The notes under the pieces are model-generated. The model made no database searches. It saw nothing but the letters and a program-made list of their open reading frames with translations, and was not told where the DNA came from. Shown here one piece after another: positions 57,297 to 64,000 of a stretch of DNA of 64,000 nucleotides; the first letter of the stretch is position 1; each line of letters begins with the position of its first letter. The DNA is from Granulicella sp. WH15. GTDB lineage: Bacteria; Acidobacteriota; Terriglobia; Terriglobales; Acidobacteriaceae. Position numbers and translations under genes: made by a program. The stretch is taken from assembly GCF_009914315.1 (NCBI RefSeq), contig NZ_CP042596.1, positions 1,674,001 to 1,738,000 on the forward strand. Direction: 5' to 3'.

Positions 57297-57356
57297 ACTC
57301 CATTATGCAGCGGCGGGACGGCTTGGCGAAGGTGACCTGTGTGACGGCGGCGCTGT

Positions 57357-58229
57357 ATGATTCCGGCCATGAATGTAGCTGGTATCAATCGACGCAACTT
57401 TCTCCGCACGGGCGCTCTCGCCGTGGCCGCTGCACAGGTGCCCTTTGCACGGGCTTTTCAGGGCCGAACGGCCGCCGCGCCGGTGAGGCTGGGGATGGCG
57501 AGCTATACCTTTCGCCAGTTCACGCGGGCGCAGGTGATCGGGTTTATGAAGGAGCTGCGGCTCCATACGATCAACTGCAAGGACGCCAAGGATCATCTGC
57601 CCTCGACGTCGATTGCGGAGGAGCAGCAGGCGATTGAGGCTTATCGCGCTGCGGGAATTGCGATTACGGGCGTGGGGACGATTTATTTTCCGAAGGACGA
57701 AGACGCCGATATCCGCGAGAAGTTCGAGTACGCCAAGCGGGCCGGAGCGCGGGTGATTGTGGCGGGCGATCCTGACCCGGCTGTGCTGCCGAGGATCGAG
57801 CGGTTTGTGCGCCAGTACGATATCCGGCTGGCGATCCATAATCACGGGCCGGAGGATAAGATCTATCACTCGCCGCTGGATGTGCTGCGCGTGGTGAAGG
57901 GGATGGACCCGCGTATTGGCTGTTGTCTCGACGTGGGCCATGCCATGCGCGCCGGTACGGATGTGGTGAAGGCGATCCACGAGGTGGGGCCGCGGCTCTT
58001 CGACGTGCACATGAAGGATCTGGCCAAGGCGGATGCGAAGGATAGTCAGGTGGAGGTGGGGCGGGGCATCATGCCGGTGCGGGAGATCTTTCAGGCGCTC
58101 ATCGACATCAAGTATCCGGGGTATGTTGATCTCGAGTACGAGATCAAGGAGAACGATCCGATGCCTGGGGTGGTGGAGAGCTTCGCCTATATGAGGAAGG
58201 TGCTGGCCGGGATGGGTGTCCCGGCCTGA
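57357..58229 (+). CDS. Exported sugar phosphate isomerase/epimerase-like TIM barrel protein
   Basis: This protein of about 290 residues begins with a twin-arginine-like leader, INRRNFLRTGALAVAAA, so the fold probably acts in the periplasm. The barrel shows AP_endonuc_2-type strands: LGMASYTFRQFTRAQVIGF, IAITGVGTIYFPKDE, LAIHNHGPEDKIYHSPLDVL (with the metal-binding His and Asp), CCLDVGHAMRAG, and YVDLEYEIKENDPMPG near the end. Such proteins are often annotated as xylose isomerase-like or inosose epimerases. Either the first ATG or the one at 57369 may be used. Substrate unknown. Confidence 0.88.
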   Translation: MIPAMNVAGINRRNFLRTGALAVAAAQVPFARAFQGRTAAAPVRLGMASYTFRQFTRAQVIGFMKELRLHTINCKDAKDHLPSTSIAEEQQAIEAYRAAGIAITGVGTIYFPKDEDADIREKFEYAKRAGARVIVAGDPDPAVLPRIERFVRQYDIRLAIHNHGPEDKIYHSPLDVLRVVKGMDPRIGCCLDVGHAMRAGTDVVKAIHEVGPRLFDVHMKDLAKADAKDSQVEVGRGIMPVREIFQALIDIKYPGYVDLEYEIKENDPMPGVVESFAYMRKVLAGMGVPA

Positions 58230-58242
58230 GTTTAGCTATGGC

Positions 58243-59058
58243 TCAACGCGGGCAGGTGAGAGGCTCGTAGGTCTTGGGCATTCCGGCGGTGGGGATCATC
58301 ATGGTGCCGCCGTAGCTGTTCTTGGTGGGGATGACGGCGCGGCGGCCGTTGTTGAGGACCAGTCCCTCGACGGCGTGGATGTTGTAGGTGCCGGTGGGCT
58401 TGCCGAAGGTCGTGAACTCGTTGTAGTCCACGCGGATGGAGTTCTTCTTGAGCGAGAGCAGGTGCTTGCGGAGTTCGTCGGAGAAGACGGCATCGTAGCA
58501 GTAGCCGTTGGGAACGACGGTGAAGATGAGGACGGGGATGTCGCCATTGGGACCCTTGGGGATGGGGTCGGTCCAGGGAGTGGAGCCGTCGGCGGTCCAG
58601 TCCATGGTGAGGGTGCGGATGTGGGGACGGTTGGTGAAGATGCGGTCGACCGCGACGCAGAGAAGAATGCAGATGGCGGCGGTGGCGACGGCTGAGAGGG
58701 TGAGGCCGCGGCGGCTGATCTGGATGAGGCAGACGGCGACGGCGAGCAGCAGGACGAGCAGGATGGCGAAGCCTTTGGCGCGGGCTTCGGGCCAGCTCCA
58801 GGGCTTGAGGGAGACCAGCAGGACGAAGAAGATGAGGGTGAAGAGGAGCGAGAAGGAGGCTCCGAGGCGCGGGCGGAACCAGGCGATTCCGGAGAGCGCG
58901 AAGAGGAACGCGGCGGGGAGATACCAGAAGCTGGGGCCGCCGGTGGCGAGCAGAACCAGGGCCAGGGAGAGGCCGATGAGGAAGAGGTAGGTACCGGAGA
59001 AGATCTGGAAGATGCGGGACGGCCAGGGGTTCGCAGAAGGGACGGCTAGGTCGTTCAT
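58243..59058 (-). CDS. Inner-membrane protein of unknown function
   Basis: This 271-residue protein has four to five predicted membrane helices in the first 150 residues (FQIFSGTYLFLIGLSLALVL, then FWYLPAAFLFALSGIAWF and others). A soluble C-terminal domain (about 155-271) contains GYCYDAVFSDELRKHLLSLK and NGRRAVIPTKNSYGGTMMIP. I recognise no family. It is convergent with the isomerase-like gene, only 13 bases apart, with no terminator seen between them. Confidence 0.75.
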   Translation of the reverse strand: MNDLAVPSANPWPSRIFQIFSGTYLFLIGLSLALVLLATGGPSFWYLPAAFLFALSGIAWFRPRLGASFSLLFTLIFFVLLVSLKPWSWPEARAKGFAILLVLLLAVAVCLIQISRRGLTLSAVATAAICILLCVAVDRIFTNRPHIRTLTMDWTADGSTPWTDPIPKGPNGDIPVLIFTVVPNGYCYDAVFSDELRKHLLSLKKNSIRVDYNEFTTFGKPTGTYNIHAVEGLVLNNGRRAVIPTKNSYGGTMMIPTAGMPKTYEPLTCPR

Positions 59059-59263
59059 CAGGCTCTCCGAAGAGGGATATTTTTATGTCGGGGTCTTGGG
59101 GGTATTGTAGCTGGAGTGTTACAGGTCTCGGGATATTGCGTGGGCGTGCTTTTTCTCGATCTGGAGCAGTGGTCGCCAGAATTTCACAAACGGAGTGATT
59201 GACCTCGGTCCGAATCTTAGATACAAACAAATATCTTCAAGAAAAAAAATCAGTTGAGTAGGT

Positions 59264-61042
59264 GTGATGAAGGCCCCACTTTGTAGAGTTGTCCCTTTTG
59301 CTGCCTGTCTTTTACTGCTTTCGTCGATTGGATGCAGCCCCAATAACTCGGGAAGTAACTCCACTCCCCCACCCGTTGCTCCTGCCGTCTCCACCCTTTC
59401 GCCGACGTCGATTGTTGCGGGGAGTCTGGGGAAAACCCTGACAGTTACAGGATCGAACTTTGTTCCAGGTTCGGAGATCACCTGGAACGGGACCGAACGT
59501 GCGACCCTCTATGTCTCTTCGACCAGCCTCCAGATGGCGTTGCTCCCCGGCGATCTGTCCTCGGCAACGACAGCGCAGGTGGGCGTAACTGATCCCCCGG
59601 ATGCAGGTGGCTTGTCTTCGGGAACTCTTCCTTTTTCCGTCTCGGCATCGCCTATACCAAACCCGATTCCCGTGCTGACATCGCTCACACCCTTATCTGT
59701 TCAGGTGGGTTCCAGCCAGACGTCCATTACCCTGAACGGAGGGAATTTCGTCACTGGTTCGATCGTCACCTGGAACGGACAGGCAGTAACGTCGTCTTAT
59801 CAGAGCTCGTCGATTCTGACGGTACAGATTCCCGCCGCAGACGTGGCGGCTGCAGGCACCGCGCAGATCGCTGTGGTCAATCCGTCTCCTGGCGGCGGAA
59901 CCTCTACGAGCCTTACCTTGATGATTAATGCGGTTGGAGCATCGGGGCTGACCGTGGTGAACGTTCCGGCAAATGATCTGGCCTGGGATGCTGTGAACCA
60001 GTCGATCTATCTTTCGCTGCCGAGCCTGGCTGGAACCAACGGCAATGCGGTACAGGCGCTCAATCCAGTTACCGGAGCTCTTGGTACTTCGACCTTTGCT
60101 GGGAGCGAGCCGAATCTGCTCTCTGTCTCCAGCAGCAGCAAGTATCTGTATGCCAGCCTGGATGGAGGAGCCAGCGTGCAGCGTTTTGCACTGCCTGGGT
60201 TGACGCCCGATATCTCCATTCCACTCGGGGCAGATTCGTTTGACGGCCCTTATGTGGCGTTGGATCTGCAGGCCTCGCCAGTGGCCGACGGCACCGTCGC
60301 GGTGGTTCGGGGGACGCCAGGGATAAGCCCGGAAGAAGAAGGCGGGGTGCAGATCTACGATAACGCTGTGGCTCGTCCGAATGCACTCTGCGGATTCATC
60401 GAAATCGGCTGTTCAGGTACCGGTGGAGATCTCTTCAACTCGATTCAGTGGAACTCCACCGGCACCGAGATGTTTGCGCTGAATACGGAGGATACCGGCT
60501 TCGATTTTTACACGGTCCCTGTAACTGCGAGTGGATTTGGGACAGTCAAGGACTATGGCGGAGTGGCGAGTGGATTTTCCGAGGGGTTTCATTATGACTC
60601 CACGACCCAGTTGCTCTATACCGATGGCGGCACCATCATCAATCCTGTAGATGGGACGAAGGTCGGTCAGTTCAATGCCTCGGGGATCGCTGTTCCTGAT
60701 GGGGCGAACGGAGTGATCTTCTTCATCGGGCAGCAGTCGGGGGCCATCAACGGTACCTATACGATCGAGAGCTTCGATATCAATCGCTATACTCCGATCG
60801 GGACGCTGGCGGTGCAAGATGTGGTCGGAACGCCGACGCACATGATCCGCTGGGGAAGCAATGGGCTGGCGTTTACGAGTGAAAGCAACAATATAAGCTC
60901 TACGGCGCCAACGGGGCAGGTCTATCTTGTCAGTGGATCGTTTGTCTCGACGAAGAGCAGAGAGCCTGGTGCGCCGGTGGCGAAGGATGTACACCGGACG
61001 TGGACAGCGCACTCATCCAAAAGCATACCGAAGCAGAAATAA
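59264..61042 (+). CDS. Lipoprotein with IPT/TIG repeats and a beta-propeller-like domain
   Basis: This 592-residue protein has a lipobox, LLLLSSIGC, giving lipidation at about Cys24. A Ser/Asn/Pro linker leads to two IPT/TIG domains (about 40-130 and 140-230) with GSNFVPGSEITWNGT and GGNFVTGSIVTWNGQ. A C-terminal domain (about 235-560) probably forms a propeller (VNVPANDLAWDAVNQSIYLS and similar). It is tethered to a membrane and faces outward. Many Acidobacteriota encode families of such proteins; their ligands are unknown. Expression is stopped by the hairpin 4 bases after the stop codon. Confidence 0.85.
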   Translation: MMKAPLCRVVPFAACLLLLSSIGCSPNNSGSNSTPPPVAPAVSTLSPTSIVAGSLGKTLTVTGSNFVPGSEITWNGTERATLYVSSTSLQMALLPGDLSSATTAQVGVTDPPDAGGLSSGTLPFSVSASPIPNPIPVLTSLTPLSVQVGSSQTSITLNGGNFVTGSIVTWNGQAVTSSYQSSSILTVQIPAADVAAAGTAQIAVVNPSPGGGTSTSLTLMINAVGASGLTVVNVPANDLAWDAVNQSIYLSLPSLAGTNGNAVQALNPVTGALGTSTFAGSEPNLLSVSSSSKYLYASLDGGASVQRFALPGLTPDISIPLGADSFDGPYVALDLQASPVADGTVAVVRGTPGISPEEEGGVQIYDNAVARPNALCGFIEIGCSGTGGDLFNSIQWNSTGTEMFALNTEDTGFDFYTVPVTASGFGTVKDYGGVASGFSEGFHYDSTTQLLYTDGGTIINPVDGTKVGQFNASGIAVPDGANGVIFFIGQQSGAINGTYTIESFDINRYTPIGTLAVQDVVGTPTHMIRWGSNGLAFTSESNNISSTAPTGQVYLVSGSFVSTKSREPGAPVAKDVHRTWTAHSSKSIPKQK

Positions 61043-61044
61043 AC

Positions 61045-61087
61045 AAGGGCCCCTGTCGGAGAGAATCCTCTCCGACAGGGGCCCTTT
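61045..61087. terminator. Bidirectional intrinsic terminator between the IPT lipoprotein gene and ffh
   Basis: A perfect 17-pair stem (61047-61063 with 61068-61084; arm GGGCCCCTGTCGGAGAG) has an AATC loop, preceded by AA and followed by TTT. It serves both convergent genes, and its CCCCTGTC core recalls the terminators at 9026 and 21769. Confidence 0.9.
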
Positions 61088-61089
61088 CT

Positions 61090-62475
<1,386 letters not shown>

Positions 62476-62511
62476 GTCAATTATGAGTTTACCAGCGGCG
62501 GGGCTGTTGTT

Positions 62512-62568
62512 ACGCGAAGCGTCGAGAACCGCACGAAGTGCCGCCCGTCCGGCGTGAGGACGCTTTTA
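62512..62568 (+). repeat. REP-like triple-hairpin repeat, copy E
   Basis: This copy reads ACGC-GAA-GCGT, GCAC-GAA-GTGC, then CGTCC/GGACG. It fills the space between the RDD gene stop and the ffh start, and its end overlaps the RDD stop codon. Confidence 0.8.
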
Positions 62569-63075
62569 ATCTGTTGTCCTTTGGGCTTCTTTGGTCGTGT
62601 CGACCACGATGGTCTCGGCGATGCGGTCGTGGACGCACATGCGGTTGCGGTTGATGAAGTATTGGACGAAGCCGAAGCCGCCTTCGAGCAGGGATGCTCC
62701 ATAGCCAAGGCCGCGTTCGATGGACTGCCACCAGCCGATCTCGTCGTGCGAGAGCGAGAGGACGCGGATGCGCATGATCCATTTTCCCGGCGTGCGGCCC
62801 TTGCCGAGCTTGAGGGCGATGGCGAAGTATAGGACGGATTCGAGAAGCTCTTTGGCCTTTTCGGCGGCCCCGTGGAGGATGGAGGGCCAACTGGTGGGAT
62901 CGAGGACCTGGTTGGCGTGCGCGCCGAGATGGGAGAAGGGAAGTCGCAGCAGAAGCAGGATGCCGAGGTCGATCAGGATGGCGGCGGCTCGGCTCCAGAA
63001 GCTGGCGAGAGGCAGGCCGTCGAGCGCGTCGTAGCGGGCGGGTTCGTGGGCGCGGAAGTACCGTGTCCTGAGCAT
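62566..63075 (-). CDS. RDD-family membrane protein
   Basis: This 169-residue protein has the RDD pattern: ARYDALDGLPLASFWSRAAA (Arg), AILIDLGILLLLRL (Asp-containing helix), and GKGRTPGKWIMRIRVLSLSH with the Gly-Lys-Pro-like motif, plus later hydrophobic helices. The function of RDD proteins is mostly unknown; some are Na+/H+ exchangers. It lies upstream of ffh on the same strand, an order not known to be meaningful. Confidence 0.85.
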   Translation of the reverse strand: MLRTRYFRAHEPARYDALDGLPLASFWSRAAAILIDLGILLLLRLPFSHLGAHANQVLDPTSWPSILHGAAEKAKELLESVLYFAIALKLGKGRTPGKWIMRIRVLSLSHDEIGWWQSIERGLGYGASLLEGGFGFVQYFINRNRMCVHDRIAETIVVDTTKEAQRTTD

Positions 63076-63208
63076 GGCGGGTCGCTGCCTTCACTGTAGC
63101 TCAGTGGACGGTCGGTGAGGAGATTTGTTGCGGAGATGGGTGGCTTCGGGGATGCGGGGCGCGTGTTGGGTGGTCGGGAAGGGGCGTTTGCGCGGGATAA
63201 TAGCCCTC

Positions 63209-64000
63209 ATGCGGGGAGTGGCTCCAGTGGTGGATGGTGTTGCGCGCGGTTCGGGGAACGTGGCGCTGGTGCGGGAGTATGGGGACTATCTGCGGGTGGA
63301 GAAGGGGCTGCGGCCAGCCTCGATTGAGGCTTATCTGCGGGATATCGAGCAGTTCGCCGAGTTTGTGGAGGGCAAGGACCGGCTGCTGATTACGGCTTCG
63401 CAGGCCGACGTGAGCGGGTTTCTGGAGGGGCTGCGGGGTCATGCGGTGGAGTCGCGGTCGATTGCGCGCAAGTTGAGCGGGCTGAGGGGACTGTATCGCT
63501 GGCTGCTGATGGATAAGCGTGTGGCGCACGATCCGACGGTGAATATTGAGTCGCCTTCGAGCTGGAAGGTGTTGCCGAAGTCTTTGGCCGAGAGCGAGAT
63601 GGCGTCGATATTGGAAGCGGCAGATGAATCTGCCAGGGCGGCCAATGCTCCGGTGGCACGGCTGCGGGACTCGGCGATTCTGGAGCTGCTGTACGGCGGC
63701 GGGCTGCGAGTGAGCGAGATCTGCTCGCTGCGGGAGGAGGATCTGCACCTCGATCAGCAGCGGGCGCAGGTGCGCGGTAAGGGAGATAAGGAGCGGATTG
63801 TCCCGCTGGGGCGGAAGGCCTGCGAGGTGCTGGAGGCTTATCTGCTGCGGGGGCGTCCGGCGCTGGTGCGGCGGGGCGCGGGGTTGCAGCGGGCGCTGTT
63901 TTTGAGTGTGCGGGGACATGCGCTGACGCGGCAGTGGATTTGGGAGATGGTGCGGAAGGCGTCGGCCGACGGGACAGCCAGCCCGCACAAGCTACGGCAT
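63209..64000 (+). CDS. XerC/XerD-like tyrosine recombinase, partial
   Basis: The first 264 residues of a tyrosine recombinase are present; the reading frame is cut by the right edge. The N-terminal SAM-like domain is at residues about 20-110 (YLRVEKGLRPASIEAYLRDI). The catalytic domain shows LLYGGGLRVSEICSL (catalytic Arg), the beta-turn Lys in RGKGDKERIVPLG, and the start of the HxxR box as SPHKLRH at the edge. The catalytic Tyr lies outside. It resembles chromosome-dimer-resolving XerD more than a phage integrase. ATG 63209 has no strong ribosome site. Confidence 0.93.
   Translation, partial: MRGVAPVVDGVARGSGNVALVREYGDYLRVEKGLRPASIEAYLRDIEQFAEFVEGKDRLLITASQADVSGFLEGLRGHAVESRSIARKLSGLRGLYRWLLMDKRVAHDPTVNIESPSSWKVLPKSLAESEMASILEAADESARAANAPVARLRDSAILELLYGGGLRVSEICSLREEDLHLDQQRAQVRGKGDKERIVPLGRKACEVLEAYLLRGRPALVRRGAGLQRALFLSVRGHALTRQWIWEMVRKASADGTASPHKLRH

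Noticed and set aside
63101..63988. Minus-strand frame opposite the XerC/D gene
   Set aside because: The plus strand carries the conserved recombinase motifs; this is its shadow.

Overview
The window looks like chromosomal DNA of an Acidobacteriota bacterium, most likely class Terriglobia (Granulicella/Terriglobus/Edaphobacter type). This is inferred from the GC-rich coding, the Oar-like TonB-dependent receptor with a carboxypeptidase-regulatory domain, the GWxTD-domain protein, the NHL/choice-of-anchor-D giant protein, the PhoB-type-HTH/TPR regulator and the many Tat- or Sec-exported hydrolases. No 16S or other decisive phylogenetic marker is present.

Layout. (1) 1-4348: a tightly overlapped minus-strand arginine operon argR-argC-argB-argD-argF, with argF running off the left edge, preceded by two tandem ARG-box operators. 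(2) 4457-9010: a divergent stand-alone gltB. (3) 9011-13308: a terminator and repeat cluster, a TetR regulator with no canonical start, a long-chain acyl-CoA synthetase, an NAPE-PLD-like metallo-beta-lactamase-fold hydrolase and an excisionase-type HTH protein. (4) 13365-14696: two AT-richer small genes and a Tat-exported metallophosphoesterase. (5) 14748-22546: M24 aminopeptidase, accB, accC, thiE, two APC amino-acid permeases and a DinB-fold protein. (6) 22654-33002: secreted or envelope proteins of unknown function, including one gene apparently split by a frameshift, two neighbours sharing a C-terminal BamE-like module, a LolD/MacB-type ATPase, a GWxTD protein and a predicted surface protein. 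(7) 33394-41609: a small membrane protein, an outer-membrane barrel, a 1511-residue NHL-repeat protein and a small Cys-motif protein, divergent from a membrane-anchored wHTH/TPR regulator. (8) 41693-52843: an all-minus-strand block of ECF sigma factor, anti-sigma factor, TonB-dependent receptor, metallo-beta-lactamase-fold hydrolase, tannase/feruloyl-esterase and family 9 glycoside hydrolase. (9) 53057-64000: patatin-like phospholipase, tRNA-Lys, M20 peptidase, a peroxiredoxin-like protein, a sugar-phosphate isomerase-like protein, a membrane protein, an IPT/TIG lipoprotein, ffh, an RDD protein and the start of a XerC/D recombinase.

How the genes work together. ArgR probably controls its own operon through the two boxes. 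The sigma/anti-sigma/receptor/esterase/cellulase block reads as a plant-cell-wall polysaccharide sensing, uptake and degradation unit. AccB and AccC supply the biotin half of acetyl-CoA carboxylase.

The most interesting non-coding signal is a dispersed REP-like element (five copies) that can fold into three consecutive small hairpins. The third hairpin shows compensatory changes between copies. Two copies lie directly behind intrinsic terminators and are followed by a second shared repeat. No CRISPR array, prophage or complete insertion sequence was seen.
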